The notes: generated by a model from the sequence alone, not told the origin. Positions 50,222 through 59,580 are shown, counted from the stretch's first letter. The stretch: 64,000 nucleotides of DNA from Phil1 sp040767925 (GCA_040767925.1 JAXGNN010000001.1:248001-312000), one strand, 5' to 3'. A program made the numbers and translations.

Positions 50222-51695
50222 TGCCCTTCTCCTTTGTGTAATACTTTATGGACGCTTCTTCAGCTTCCTTCCATTTCAAATAGCCCTCGTCGTTCCTCTC
50301 GGAACGGGGATCGATGCGCGCGGATTCCTCCGCCGGGGGCGGTTCGTACGGCTCGCCAGCGTGAAGCCCCATCAGGGCGAGCATGGCGGCGCCCGTGATC
50401 GTCCCTTCGCTGTTGGCGTTGCGCCAGATGGGCCTCCCCAGCACGTCCGCCTGCTTCTGCATCAGATAGTCGTTCGCGGTCATGCCGCCGTCCACGATGA
50501 GCTTTTCGCACGCCGGCATCACGTCGAGCATATCCCGGACGGTATACGCGATGGCGTCCAGCCCCGCGCGCAGGATGTGCTCGGGCTTCGTGCCCGCCGT
50601 CACGCCGAACATGGTTCCCCGGACGGCGTCTTCCCAGTACGGCGCGCTGATGCCGTTGAACGCGGGCACAAACACCAGCCCCGGCTGGTCGTCGCTGTTT
50701 TTGGCGATGTCGGAAAGCTCCGACGTCTTCCACCCGGTTTTAAAATTTCTCTGCAGCCAGGTGATGATGCTTCCCGACGAGCCGCCCTCCGCCGCCAGGC
50801 CGTACACGATTTCATCCCCGTGTTTCCAGGCGACGCTCGAGGTCAGCTTATCGTCCAGAACAAGCTCTTTGCCGAGGTTCATCCAGCAGGAGCAGCAGGT
50901 CCCATAGGTGACCTTGGCGCTTCTTGGCTCGTTGCAGCGCTGCCCGAGCATGGCCATGGACTGGTCCAGTCCGCCCGCAAGCCAGGGAAGGATTTTACCG
51001 ATGCCAAGATCGATGCCCGGGAAGCATTCCGTATTATCGGCAAGGCGCGGGAACGCGATGCCCCCGGCTTTGAAAAAATCAAGCAGTTCCGCGTCCCACG
51101 AAAGCGTTTCAACATGGTAAAAGCCCGATCGGGAGGCCGTGCTGTGGTCGGACGCGTAATGCGCGCCATGCGAGAGGCTAAAGAGAAACCAGGCGTCCAA
51201 CTGCCCGTACGCCAGCGTGCCGCCCGCGCACAGCGCGTCGAACTCCGCGTCGCTTTCGCGCATGAAGCGCAGTTTCATCGCCGGCCATTCGTTGGAGAGA
51301 TGAAGCCCCGTCCTTTGGTTGAACCAGCGATCCATATCCTCCGCGTGCAGGCGCTTGCAGAGGCTGCCGCAACGGCTGTCCTGCCAGCTGACGACGGGGG
51401 TCACGGGAACGCCGGTGTTTTTATCCCACAGCAAAAAGGACTCGCCCTGGTTCGCCACGGCAACGCCGGTGAGGCGATCAAGCTTGTCCCTATTCTTTTC
51501 CATCAGTTGCCGCGCGCCCGAGCGGATGCTCTCCACAAGTTCCGCGGGGTCCTGCTCGACAAATCCGTAATCCGGCGTGAAAACCGAAACGGGGATGTCC
51601 ACGGAATCGACGATGCGCGCTCTTTCGTCGACGAGCGCCGCCATCGTTCCCGAGGACCCCTGGTCAATCGCAATGATAAATGTGCCCTTAGCCAA
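50214..51695 (-). CDS. FGGY-family carbohydrate kinase (glycerol kinase-like)
   Basis: 493 residues from a TTG at 51695 placed after AAAAGGAGCGAAAA. N-terminal ATP-binding IAIDQGSSGTMAALVD, the aspartate-containing WQDSRC region, GTCCSCW, and the C-terminal KLIVDGGMTANDYLMQ are FGGY motifs. FGGY kinases phosphorylate polyols and sugars. It has glycerol-kinase-like features, but no glycerol uptake or glycerol-3-phosphate genes are adjacent. With the TIM-barrel gene next to it, it may act on a sugar part of the cluster substrate. Confidence 0.87.
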   Translation of the reverse strand: MAKGTFIIAIDQGSSGTMAALVDERARIVDSVDIPVSVFTPDYGFVEQDPAELVESIRSGARQLMEKNRDKLDRLTGVAVANQGESFLLWDKNTGVPVTPVVSWQDSRCGSLCKRLHAEDMDRWFNQRTGLHLSNEWPAMKLRFMRESDAEFDALCAGGTLAYGQLDAWFLFSLSHGAHYASDHSTASRSGFYHVETLSWDAELLDFFKAGGIAFPRLADNTECFPGIDLGIGKILPWLAGGLDQSMAMLGQRCNEPRSAKVTYGTCCSCWMNLGKELVLDDKLTSSVAWKHGDEIVYGLAAEGGSSGSIITWLQRNFKTGWKTSELSDIAKNSDDQPGLVFVPAFNGISAPYWEDAVRGTMFGVTAGTKPEHILRAGLDAIAYTVRDMLDVMPACEKLIVDGGMTANDYLMQKQADVLGRPIWRNANSEGTITGAAMLALMGLHAGEPYEPPPAEESARIDPRSERNDEGYLKWKEAEEASIKYYTKEKGNE

Positions 51696-51759
51696 TTTTC
51701 GCTCCTTTTCCGGAGTATGCCGGCTTCGCGCGCAGAGCGCGCGAAGCCGCTTAATAACA

Positions 51760-52425
51760 TTATTCGCCCAAATACGCGACGACGCTCCGAAGGTTCTCGA
51801 CAAAGTCGCCCTTGACGAATTTCTCATGGAACAGGGCGGTGCCCATCGTCATGCCCTCGGCGCCGGTCGCCGCGACTTCGTCGATGCGCCGGAAGCTGTT
51901 CACGCTCCCCGCGGAGATCACGGGGATCTTCACCGCCTCGACCACGGCGCGGAGGAGCTTCATCGCGTCGCCGACATAGCGGAAGGAAAGAAGGTCGATG
52001 CCGTCCGCGCCCTCGGCTTCGAGGAACTTCGCGTGCGTCACGATCTCGTCGATCGTCCCGTCCAGCACCGAGGGATGCCCGTACACATTGCCGCAGAAGG
52101 GATAGTACTTAACGCCGGTTCCCTCGAGGAATTTCTTGATAGAAGGCTTGTAGGCGGTGCCCATCAGGATGTCGAAGCCCGTATCGACCGCGATCTTCGC
52201 GCCCGCGAGGCTTTCCTCCTCGGAAAGGGATACGATTTCAAGGTTCGTAGTCTTTCCGTGCGCTTTCATGGTGTTGACGAGATCCACCATCTGCTCGAAG
52301 GGAAGTCCGACATCTTTAAAGCCCCAATGCTCCACCGGAAGATGCTTCGCCGCAAGGAATACTTCTTTGGCGTTCGCTACGGTTACGTCATTGTCCGTAA
52401 GCATGATTACAAGTCTCTGTTTCAT
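51760..52425 (-). CDS. TIM-barrel protein of unknown function with phosphate-binding end
   Basis: 221 residues from ATG 52425 (GGAGG 11 bases upstream). Pattern of alternating strands and helices with conserved Asp, Glu and Lys at strand ends (HWGFKDVG, NLEIVSLSEE, GIDLLSFRY). The last quarter, VISAGSVNS and GAEGMTMGTALF, is the phosphate-binding strand pair of HisA/HisF- or KDPG-aldolase-like barrels. I do not recognise the exact family. It probably acts on a phosphorylated compound, perhaps the product of the neighbouring kinase. Confidence 0.6.
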   Translation of the reverse strand: MKQRLVIMLTDNDVTVANAKEVFLAAKHLPVEHWGFKDVGLPFEQMVDLVNTMKAHGKTTNLEIVSLSEEESLAGAKIAVDTGFDILMGTAYKPSIKKFLEGTGVKYYPFCGNVYGHPSVLDGTIDEIVTHAKFLEAEGADGIDLLSFRYVGDAMKLLRAVVEAVKIPVISAGSVNSFRRIDEVAATGAEGMTMGTALFHEKFVKGDFVENLRSVVAYLGE

Positions 52426-52442
52426 TTTGAATCTATCCTCCA

Positions 52443-53174
52443 TCAAATGTTTTTCATAATCCTTGAATAATTCCCACCGCATATGAGCTTCCGGACGCCC
52501 TCGTCGCCGTTCGCGGCGATTTCGATTTTGAGAAGTTCCATGCGAAAATCGTTCCCGGGCCAATCCGTGCTCATGAGAACTTTTTCCGCGCCGACCTTCT
52601 TGATGGCGGCCTTCACGCTGAACAGCTCCGCGGTCGAAGTATCCAGATACACGTTGTCGTTGCGCTTCGCGATCATGATCGCGTCGTCGCAGCAGTTCAG
52701 GGCGCACATGTGGCCGATGATGATCGCGACGTCCGGAAAAGTGCGCGCCAGCTCCTCAAAATAAAAGGGATGGTCGTTTTCCTCCGAGCCGCCATGCGCG
52801 AACATGGGGATTTTGTATTCGCCGCACACCGCCATGACGGGGTCGAGCAGCTCATGATCGCCCAGTTGATACCCGTGCAGCCGCGGATGCAGCTTCAGCC
52901 CTTTCAGCCCGAGGTCCAGGTATTTGCGAAGTGTATCGGCGGCGTTCCGCTCCCTCGGGTTCACCATGCAGTAGCCGAACAGGCGGTCCGGATGTTCCTT
53001 CTGCGCCCGCACCACATAGTCGTTGTCGATGGCCTGCGCGACCGTGCACACGCCGCACAGGTCCACGCCCGCCACGTCCATCTCATGGAGGATGCGGCGA
53101 ACGCTCATCCCCTCGTCGAGGAAGCCGCCCGTGGACTCGCCCTCCCACACATGGTTGTGATGGTCTATAATCAT
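52443..53174 (-). CDS. Amidohydrolase_2 family metal-dependent hydrolase
   Basis: 243 residues. TIM-barrel metal hydrolase: N-terminal IIDHHNHVW (first metal pair), LKLHPRLHGYQ, FAHGG, IIGHMC, and the C-terminal STDWPGND with the catalytic Asp. The family includes decarboxylases, lactonases and hydrolases. Substrate unknown. It starts 4 bases after the stop of the cyclic amidohydrolase gene, so the two likely act together, for example on the ring-opened product. Confidence 0.82.
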   Translation of the reverse strand: MIIDHHNHVWEGESTGGFLDEGMSVRRILHEMDVAGVDLCGVCTVAQAIDNDYVVRAQKEHPDRLFGYCMVNPRERNAADTLRKYLDLGLKGLKLHPRLHGYQLGDHELLDPVMAVCGEYKIPMFAHGGSEENDHPFYFEELARTFPDVAIIIGHMCALNCCDDAIMIAKRNDNVYLDTSTAELFSVKAAIKKVGAEKVLMSTDWPGNDFRMELLKIEIAANGDEGVRKLICGGNYSRIMKNI

Positions 53175-53178
53175 CGCT

Positions 53179-54549
53179 TCACCACTCCTTCTTCTGGTTC
53201 ACGAGCTTCGCGGCGCCGGGCTTGCCGACGATTTGGCCGTCCTCCATCACGATTTCGCCCATCACGATGGTCATCACGGGCTTGCCCTTGAGCTGGAAGC
53301 CGTCATAGGGGGTATATTTGGTCTTGCTGAACATCTCCCCGTGGGTGACCGTCCATTCTCTCTCGAGATCGACCAGCACCATGTCCGCGTCCGCGCCCAC
53401 CTCGAGATACCCTTTGCGCGGCGCAAGCCCGAAGGTTTTGGCGGGGTTTTCCGCCATGCACTCCACGACGCGGTTGAGCGTCACGTCGCCCTTGTTCACG
53501 TGGTCGAGCATGAGGGGAAGGCTCGTCTGCACGCCGATCGTGCCGGGCAGCGTATCCCACCAGGTCCGCGCGAACTTCTCCTCGTTGGAGTGTGGGGCGT
53601 GATCCGTGGCGACCATCTCGATGTCTCCGTTGGCGACGCCGTTCCAGAGCGCAGCGCGGTCCTTTTCATAGCGGATCGCGGGGATCACGCGGATGCCGCC
53701 GCCGAACTTCTCATAGTCTTCCGCGCTGAAGGTAAACCACGCAGGGCCGGCGTCGCTCGTGACCCTGATCCCGCGGCGCTGGTATTCCTTAATAAGCTCA
53801 AGCCCGCGCTTGCTGGTCAGGTGCGTGATATGCACCCGGCAGCCGGAAACCTCGGACAGGACGAAGGTCCTGTACAGCGCGGATACCTCGACGATGTCCG
53901 GGCGCGCTTCCACATGCGCGAGGAAGTCCTTTTCGCTGCGCCCCGCGGCCTTGAGGTGCTCCGTATAGTGCTTGACGAGCTCCATATCCTCGGCGTGCAC
54001 CGCGACGACGTAATCATGGGAGGCGATCCGCTTGAAGATGTCGGCGGCCTCGTTGTTGTCGGGCAGGTAATATCCTTCCGGCAGCTCCCAGTCGAAGGTG
54101 CTCAGGTCCCATTTGAAGCCGCACACGCCCGCCTCGATGAGCGCGTCGATCTGGTCGAGATTGTTGACCAGATAGGCGTATATGCCGTAATTAACCAGGG
54201 ATTTCTCCTCGGCGATCTTCTTTTTAATTAAGAAATTCTCGACGTTCAGCGTGGGGGGCTGAACGTTGGGCATATCGAAAACGGTCGTAACGCCGCCCGC
54301 CGCCGCGGCCATCGAGCCCGTGGAGAAATCCTCTTTATAGGTCAGGCCGGGGTCCCTGAAATGAATGTGCACGTCGATGCAGCCCGGCAGAACATGCTTG
54401 CCTGACGCGTCGACTTCCTTTTTCGCCCGGACGCCCTCGCAGCTTTCGGCGATGAGGGCGATCCTGCCGTCCTTCACCGCGATGCAGCCGCAGCGCGTGC
54501 CGGCGGAACTGACGAGCTTCGCGTTCTTAATCAACAGATCATAGGTCAT
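53179..54549 (-). CDS. Cyclic amidohydrolase (dihydroorotase/allantoinase/hydantoinase family)
   Basis: 456 residues from an ATG at 54549 (AAGG 8 bases upstream; another ATG at 54561 is too close to that site). Metal ligands appear as DVHIHFRDPG, the bridging Lys in GFKWDLS, HAEDMEL, HITHLTS and ATDHAPH. The family opens five- or six-membered imide rings. FRDPG-KEDF and GGVTTVFDMPN are dihydroorotase-like; no pyrimidine synthesis genes are present, and a hydantoin racemase lies next door, so a hydantoinase or allantoinase role is more likely. Substrate is inferred from context. Confidence 0.85.
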   Translation of the reverse strand: MTYDLLIKNAKLVSSAGTRCGCIAVKDGRIALIAESCEGVRAKKEVDASGKHVLPGCIDVHIHFRDPGLTYKEDFSTGSMAAAAGGVTTVFDMPNVQPPTLNVENFLIKKKIAEEKSLVNYGIYAYLVNNLDQIDALIEAGVCGFKWDLSTFDWELPEGYYLPDNNEAADIFKRIASHDYVVAVHAEDMELVKHYTEHLKAAGRSEKDFLAHVEARPDIVEVSALYRTFVLSEVSGCRVHITHLTSKRGLELIKEYQRRGIRVTSDAGPAWFTFSAEDYEKFGGGIRVIPAIRYEKDRAALWNGVANGDIEMVATDHAPHSNEEKFARTWWDTLPGTIGVQTSLPLMLDHVNKGDVTLNRVVECMAENPAKTFGLAPRKGYLEVGADADMVLVDLEREWTVTHGEMFSKTKYTPYDGFQLKGKPVMTIVMGEIVMEDGQIVGKPGAAKLVNQKKEW

Positions 54550-54570
54550 ACATGCACACATCCTTCTATT

Positions 54571-55287
54571 TCAATAATTGCGTTCGGGTTTCGGATAGCT
54601 GTTCGCCCCGCTGTTCAGCCCCATGGCGACCGTGATATACGCCTGATATGCGGCGATCTCGAAGGGCTTGAACAGGAGCGCGGGCACCCGGTTCTCGCTC
54701 AGTTTGCGCGCGAGCTCCGGCGCGACGTCCTCGAAATCGGTGCAGCCCAGTATGAAGCCGTCCGTCCCCGTCGTCTTCGCGACCCGGCGGATCGTATCGT
54801 ACAGCGCGTCCACCACGGCGTCGGCGCCGTTCGTGAGCCTGGAAAACTCCATCTCGACGGATTCGACCGCGCTGATCCTGTGCTCTAAGCCCAGATTGCG
54901 GGCGATCCTTCGGAAACGGCCGTTGATCTTGTTTGAAAACGTCAGCACCGCGAACGCGTCCACGAACTGGCAGGCGTACAGCATGGCGCACTCGCTCGGC
55001 GCGATGACGGGGATCGACGCGGCCTCGCGGCACGCCCTTGCCCCCGTGTCGGCGCTGCAGTTGATGACGATCGCGTCCGCGCCCTTATGCTGGCATTCCA
55101 GCGCCTTCTTCACCAAGAGCGGCGCCGCGTGGACGTCGTCGTAATCGTTCAGGATGAACTCCGGGCCGCCGTCGATATAGGTGAAATCGAACTGCGCGGG
55201 GATGTTTTTGCAATCCCGCAGGCGGAACGCCGCCCGGAAATCCTCCCCCTTGGGAGCCGCAATCGGTGAAATCGCCGTGATTCTCAT
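54571..55287 (-). CDS. Asp/Glu/hydantoin racemase-family protein
   Basis: 238 residues. The two catalytic Cys of this family are visible in VINCSADTG (about residue 75) and ILGCTDFEDV (about 185). Members racemise hydantoins, allantoin or Asp/Glu, or isomerise maleate. Beside a cyclic amidohydrolase, a hydantoin or allantoin racemase is the best guess. Starts after GGGAGG and overlaps the preceding amidohydrolase stop by 4 bases. Confidence 0.83.
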   Translation of the reverse strand: MRITAISPIAAPKGEDFRAAFRLRDCKNIPAQFDFTYIDGGPEFILNDYDDVHAAPLLVKKALECQHKGADAIVINCSADTGARACREAASIPVIAPSECAMLYACQFVDAFAVLTFSNKINGRFRRIARNLGLEHRISAVESVEMEFSRLTNGADAVVDALYDTIRRVAKTTGTDGFILGCTDFEDVAPELARKLSENRVPALLFKPFEIAAYQAYITVAMGLNSGANSYPKPERNY

Positions 55288-56768
55288 GGTTCAACCTCCC
55301 ATGCGGTATAAAAGTCCCTGATTTTCTCGATCAGCGCCGCGCTTGCGCCTCTTCCGGCGCCGGATTCGCGCCGCAGCTTCTCGATGCCGCAGCCTAAGGC
55401 GCGGGCGGCCTCCTCCAAGTCCGCCTTGAGGCAGACGCCGTCCCGGACGACGCACTCCCCGCCGCTGTAAACCGCGGCGACGCTTTGCCGCGTGCCCCTC
55501 CTTAGAAGGATGTCGAGGCTGTCCTCGGCATCGCCGCAGTAAGGCGCCCTCATCCGCTCCGTATCCAGCAGGATGAAATCCGCGGCCTCGCCCTTTGCGA
55601 TCCGGCCGGGGGACAGCTTCCCGCCCGCGACGGCCGCCCCGTTCGCGAGGGCCATTTTTAAAACATCCCTCGGCTTCAAACCGGCGTTCACGCCGGTTTC
55701 GGCGGAATTCAGAAAGGCGGCGCGCATCTCGCGCAGATAGTCCTGATCGTCGTCGAACGCGCTGCCGTCGAGCCCGAGCCCCACGACGCACCCCTTGGAC
55801 AGCATGCGGGCGAGCTTCGCCTGCCCGCTCCTCAGGCGCAGGTTCGAGGACGGGTTTACGACGCATTTCACGCCCGCGCTTTTCAGGATTTCCATCTCCC
55901 CTTCGTCGAGCCATACCGCGTGGGCGCAGGTGAGCCACGGGCCCAGCACGCCGATCCGCCCGAGATGTTCGACGATGCCGCAGCCGAAGCGCTTCTTCGC
56001 GTAGAGCATCTGATATTTCGTTTCGAGCAGATGCATCTGGATGCCGATGCCGTGCCGCACGGCATATTCCTTCATCGCCACGAGGGCTTCGTCGCTGCAC
56101 CACTGCGCGCCCACCGCCTGCATCTGCAGCGCGGCCCTGCCCGCGGCGATCTCTTTTGCAAGCGCGGCCGCCAGGCGATCCATCAGCTCGAAATAATCGC
56201 GAAGCGGATAGAACCCGTCGCGCGCTATGGCGGCGAACTCCTTCCGCAAAGGCTCTTCGAGGGAGCTTATAAAAGCGTCCCGGCCGTGGTAGATCACGCT
56301 GTTCTGGTCGACATAGGGCGGGCAGAGCGCGACCCTGACGCCCGCTTTGTTATAGCCCTCCACGGTGGCGAGCAGCTCGCCTTCCACGTCCTCGAGGCTC
56401 ACATAGTTGTGGCAGTGCACGACGCTGCCCACGCCCGAAGACGCCAGGAGCAGACCGTCATAGAGGGCCGCCTCCGCCGCCGGCACCCTGACGAGGCCCA
56501 GCGTGGGAATCCATAATTCCAGCGCGCGGTCCTTCGCCCCGAATACCGCGGGGGACACTCCCCTCGCGTGATCGTGCGCGTCGATGAAAGCGGGGAGCAT
56601 GATGTGGCGGCCGTAGGTTTCGATCTGCGCAAAGCCCGCCGACTTTCGAATCTCGTCGGCCGGGCCGACGCGCGCGATCTTCCCGTCTGAAACGCATACC
56701 GCATATTCCTGTTTGACGGCGCCGTCGACGCCGTCGAACAGCTCCTTCACGCAAAATATCCGCTCCAT
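55284..56768 (-). CDS. ATZ/TRZ-type amidohydrolase (deaminase-like)
   Basis: 494 residues. It matches the cytosine/guanine/S-adenosylhomocysteine deaminase and atrazine chlorohydrolase branch: AFIDAHDHARG for the first metal site, QMHLLETKYQ, CAHAVWLDEGEM, the diagnostic VNPSSNLRLRSG and GLGLDGSAFDDDQD, where the catalytic Asp follows. The second metal-site His is HDHAR rather than HxH(T/M), still HxH. Such enzymes hydrolyse an amino or similar group off a heterocycle. Likely acts on a purine- or hydantoin-like ring here. Confidence 0.82.
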   Translation of the reverse strand: MERIFCVKELFDGVDGAVKQEYAVCVSDGKIARVGPADEIRKSAGFAQIETYGRHIMLPAFIDAHDHARGVSPAVFGAKDRALELWIPTLGLVRVPAAEAALYDGLLLASSGVGSVVHCHNYVSLEDVEGELLATVEGYNKAGVRVALCPPYVDQNSVIYHGRDAFISSLEEPLRKEFAAIARDGFYPLRDYFELMDRLAAALAKEIAAGRAALQMQAVGAQWCSDEALVAMKEYAVRHGIGIQMHLLETKYQMLYAKKRFGCGIVEHLGRIGVLGPWLTCAHAVWLDEGEMEILKSAGVKCVVNPSSNLRLRSGQAKLARMLSKGCVVGLGLDGSAFDDDQDYLREMRAAFLNSAETGVNAGLKPRDVLKMALANGAAVAGGKLSPGRIAKGEAADFILLDTERMRAPYCGDAEDSLDILLRRGTRQSVAAVYSGGECVVRDGVCLKADLEEAARALGCGIEKLRRESGAGRGASAALIEKIRDFYTAWEVEP

Positions 56769-56790
56769 GCTCCCTCCGCCGTTTCTATGC

Positions 56791-57975
56791 TTATAATGCC
56801 GCCCTGTAGAGGGCGACGACGTCCTCGCGCGTAAACTTCTTCAGGCTGTTGTTCAAAACGCCCGCCATGGTCGAGAAAACGGAATCCGTCATGGGCTCGA
56901 TCATCTCCTCGGTGACGCCGAGGTCGCGCATCTTGATGTTGCAGCCGAACTTCTCCAGCGCGCCCTCCATGGCCTTGGGGCACAGGGCTGCAAGCTCCCC
57001 GTCGCTCATGGAATCGTCGCCATAGCCGAGCACGCGGGTCAGCCGCGCGTGCCTGTAGAGGTCGGCGTCCCAGGTTTTTTGGAGATACGGAACCGCCAGG
57101 GGGCACATAGTGAGCCCGTGGGGCGCGTTCGTCTGGCCGCCGATGCTGTGGCCCAGCGCGTGGATCGCGACCGTGCCGGAATTGCCCTCGCCGATGACGA
57201 TGCCGCCCAGCGTGTTCGCCCACGCCATATATTCGCGCGCCTCGCGATCGTTCTGGCCGTCCTCGATCGCGCGGCCCAGATATTTCATAACGAGGCGCAT
57301 GGCCTCGAGCGCGCACATATCCGTAAAGGCGTTGGCGGGGTGCGCGAGATAGGCTTCCATCGCGTGAAAAAGCACGTCGATGCCGCTTGCGCGCGTCACG
57401 CCCGCGGGGAGGGACATCATCAGTTCGGGATCTACGATCGAAACCGAGGGCATCAGAAGGTCGTGGCCCACGCCGGGCTTATCGTGGTTTTCGGTATTCG
57501 TCACGACGAACCACTTCGTGGCCTCGGAGCCCGTGCCCGCAGTGGTCGTGACGCAGATGACGGGATACGGCTTCTTCATGTCGGAAAGATCGGCTTTGCT
57601 GCCGCCCGCGAGGAAATCGCGGACGGAAGCATCCCCCTGGGCCGCCATGAAGGCGACCGCCTTCGCGGTATCCAGTGAGCTGCCGCCGCCGAGGCCCACG
57701 GTGAAGTCGCAGTCCTGCTCGACGAAATATCTGGTTTGCCGGTCGATGTCCACATCCTTCGGGTTGGGCTCCACGTCGTCTATCACCGCGACCTCGACGC
57801 CCGACTGCTTTAAAAGATCCACGACCCGTTCGAGAAAGCCGAACTGCCGCATGGTGTCCTTCGCCGCGCAGACCATGGCCTTTTTGCCGTATTCCGCGGC
57901 GATATCCTTTAATACGTTGACCTGCCCGTATCCCACATAGAACTTCGTGGGCATCGTAAAGTTAAAGTTCCGCAT
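56791..57975 (-). CDS. Iron-dependent alcohol dehydrogenase
   Basis: 394 residues from ATG 57975 after GGAAGGG. NAD-binding GLGGGSSLDTAKA, metal ligands in the segments FHAMEAYLAHPAN, AIHALGHSIGG and NAPHGLTM. N-terminal FTMPTKFYVGYGQVNVL fits the butanol-dehydrogenase/1,3-propanediol group. Intact. It may reduce or oxidise an aldehyde/alcohol intermediate of the pathway. Confidence 0.9.
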   Translation of the reverse strand: MRNFNFTMPTKFYVGYGQVNVLKDIAAEYGKKAMVCAAKDTMRQFGFLERVVDLLKQSGVEVAVIDDVEPNPKDVDIDRQTRYFVEQDCDFTVGLGGGSSLDTAKAVAFMAAQGDASVRDFLAGGSKADLSDMKKPYPVICVTTTAGTGSEATKWFVVTNTENHDKPGVGHDLLMPSVSIVDPELMMSLPAGVTRASGIDVLFHAMEAYLAHPANAFTDMCALEAMRLVMKYLGRAIEDGQNDREAREYMAWANTLGGIVIGEGNSGTVAIHALGHSIGGQTNAPHGLTMCPLAVPYLQKTWDADLYRHARLTRVLGYGDDSMSDGELAALCPKAMEGALEKFGCNIKMRDLGVTEEMIEPMTDSVFSTMAGVLNNSLKKFTREDVVALYRAAL

Positions 57976-57992
57976 GAAATCATCCCTTCCGC

Positions 57993-58751
57993 TCAATAGT
58001 ACAGGCAGGCTTCGGTGCCGCCGTCCACGACGAGCGCCTGCCCGGTGATCGCCCGCGCCTCGTCCCCCGCGAGGAACAGCGCGGCGTTCGCGATATCCTC
58101 AGGCTGTATGCGAAGCTCCATCGGCTGGTAGGTCGCAAGGAAAGCATCCCTCGCCGCCCCGACGAAATCCTTATTGAGCGGCGTATCGACGAAGCCGGGG
58201 CAGATGGCGTTGCAGCGGATGTTGTCCCGGGCAAAATCGATCGCCACGGACCGCGTCAGGCTCAGGACGCCCGCTTTCGCGCAGGCGTACGCCGCCTTGT
58301 TCGGAATCGGCTTGATGCCGAACGTCCCCGCGGTGTTGACGATGACGCCGCCGCCCTGCTTTTTCATATACGGAATCGCGTACTTGCAGCCGAGGAAAAC
58401 GCTGTCGAGGTCGATCGCGAGGGTCTTTTTATAATCGGCGAACGATGTGCTCTCAACCGTGCCCACGGGGCTGATGCCCGCGTTGTTGAACAGCACGTCG
58501 AGGCGGCCGTACTCCTTGATGATGTCGTCAAACAGCGCCTTCATCTGCTCGTCGCTGCTGATATCCGCGATAAACGCCTTCGCCTTCCCGCCCGCGGCGG
58601 CAATCGCGTCCACGGTGCCGCCGGCGGCTTTCTCGTTGATGTCGATCACGCAGATCGCCGCGCCCGCCTGCGCGAACATTTCGCAGGAGAGCTTCCCGAG
58701 GCCGGAACCGCCGCCGGTTACCGCAACGACTTTACCTTCGAACTTCTTCAT
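57993..58751 (-). CDS. Short-chain dehydrogenase/reductase 1
   Basis: 252 residues from ATG 58751 after AAAGGAG. Rossmann TGGGSGLG, DINE (NAD preference from the Asp), NNAG, catalytic Ser near TAGTFG, and YACAK. C-terminal DGGTEACLYY. Family spans sugar, polyol and steroid dehydrogenases; substrate unknown. It is followed by the iron alcohol dehydrogenase and preceded by a second SDR. Confidence 0.9.
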   Translation of the reverse strand: MKKFEGKVVAVTGGGSGLGKLSCEMFAQAGAAICVIDINEKAAGGTVDAIAAAGGKAKAFIADISSDEQMKALFDDIIKEYGRLDVLFNNAGISPVGTVESTSFADYKKTLAIDLDSVFLGCKYAIPYMKKQGGGVIVNTAGTFGIKPIPNKAAYACAKAGVLSLTRSVAIDFARDNIRCNAICPGFVDTPLNKDFVGAARDAFLATYQPMELRIQPEDIANAALFLAGDEARAITGQALVVDGGTEACLYY

Positions 58752-58764
58752 TTGATTTCTCCTT

Positions 58765-59520
58765 TCAGCAATGTGTGATCTGACCGCCGTCCACGAGCAA
58801 TTCGGAACCGTTGCAGTACGACGCGTCATCCGAAAGCAGGAACGTGATGGCCGCGGCAATCTCTTGGGATTTGCCGAACCGTCCCGCCGGAATGGACGCC
58901 ACCGATTGCCTGTGCATTTCGGGGTTATCTATAATCCAAGCGTTCATGGGCGTTTCGATCGTGCCCGGAGCGACGACGTTGGAGCGGATGTTCATGGGCC
59001 CGAATTCCAGGGCGACAGCCTTGCTCAACTGCCGCACCGCGCCTTTGGACGCGCAGTAATGGGCCGACTTCGTAAAGCCGATATATCCGCTGATCGAGCT
59101 TAAAAACACGATGGAAGCGCCGGTGTTCTGCTGAAGTGCCTGCCTGATGAAAGCCTGGGTGCACAGGAACGCACCCTTGAGGTTAATATCGATCATCCTG
59201 TCCCAGTCCTTTTCCGTCAGTTCGAGGAACGGGATGCTTGTGAAAATCCCGGCCGAGTTCACGAGGCCGTCGACCCTGCCGAACGCATCGACAGCGTCTT
59301 TGATCATCGCGTTTATCGAATCCGTTTCGCATACGTTCACCCGGCACCGGATGCACTTGCGGCCCATCCGCTCGATTTCGGCCGAAACGTCCGCGATCGC
59401 CTGCTCGTTGATATCCGCGAGGACGACATGGGCGCCCTGCTCCGCCGCCATAAGGCCCGTGGCCTCGCCCAGGCCGGAACCTGCTCCCGTAACAACAATG
59501 ACTTTATTCTCCAAACGCAT
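58765..59520 (-). CDS. Short-chain dehydrogenase/reductase 2
   Basis: 251 residues from an ATG at 59520. TGAGSGLG, ADINE, NSAG, SSISGYIG with the catalytic Ser, and YCASK. It is clearly separate from the neighbouring SDR, so the pair are old paralogues. Probably NAD-dependent. Its place right after the transporter genes suggests an early oxidation step. Confidence 0.9.
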   Translation of the reverse strand: MRLENKVIVVTGAGSGLGEATGLMAAEQGAHVVLADINEQAIADVSAEIERMGRKCIRCRVNVCETDSINAMIKDAVDAFGRVDGLVNSAGIFTSIPFLELTEKDWDRMIDINLKGAFLCTQAFIRQALQQNTGASIVFLSSISGYIGFTKSAHYCASKGAVRQLSKAVALEFGPMNIRSNVVAPGTIETPMNAWIIDNPEMHRQSVASIPAGRFGKSQEIAAAITFLLSDDASYCNGSELLVDGGQITHC

Positions 59521-59550
59521 TTTTCTTACCTCTTGTGGATCTTCATTGGT

Positions 59551-59580
59551 GTGGCAGGGGCGGGGATGCGCCCCTGCCAC
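59551..59580 (-). terminator. Hairpin between transporter and enzyme genes
   Basis: GTGGCAGGGGCG (59551-59562) pairs with CGCCCCTGCCAC (59569-59580), just past the BMP gene stop. No T-run follows on the minus strand, so it may be a partial terminator that keeps the binding-protein message more abundant. Confidence 0.55.

Noticed and set aside
53179..54549. Calling this gene pyrC (dihydroorotase of pyrimidine synthesis).
   Set aside because: Motifs are dihydroorotase-like, but no other pyrimidine genes are near and the neighbours are racemase and other amidohydrolases, so only the family is stated.
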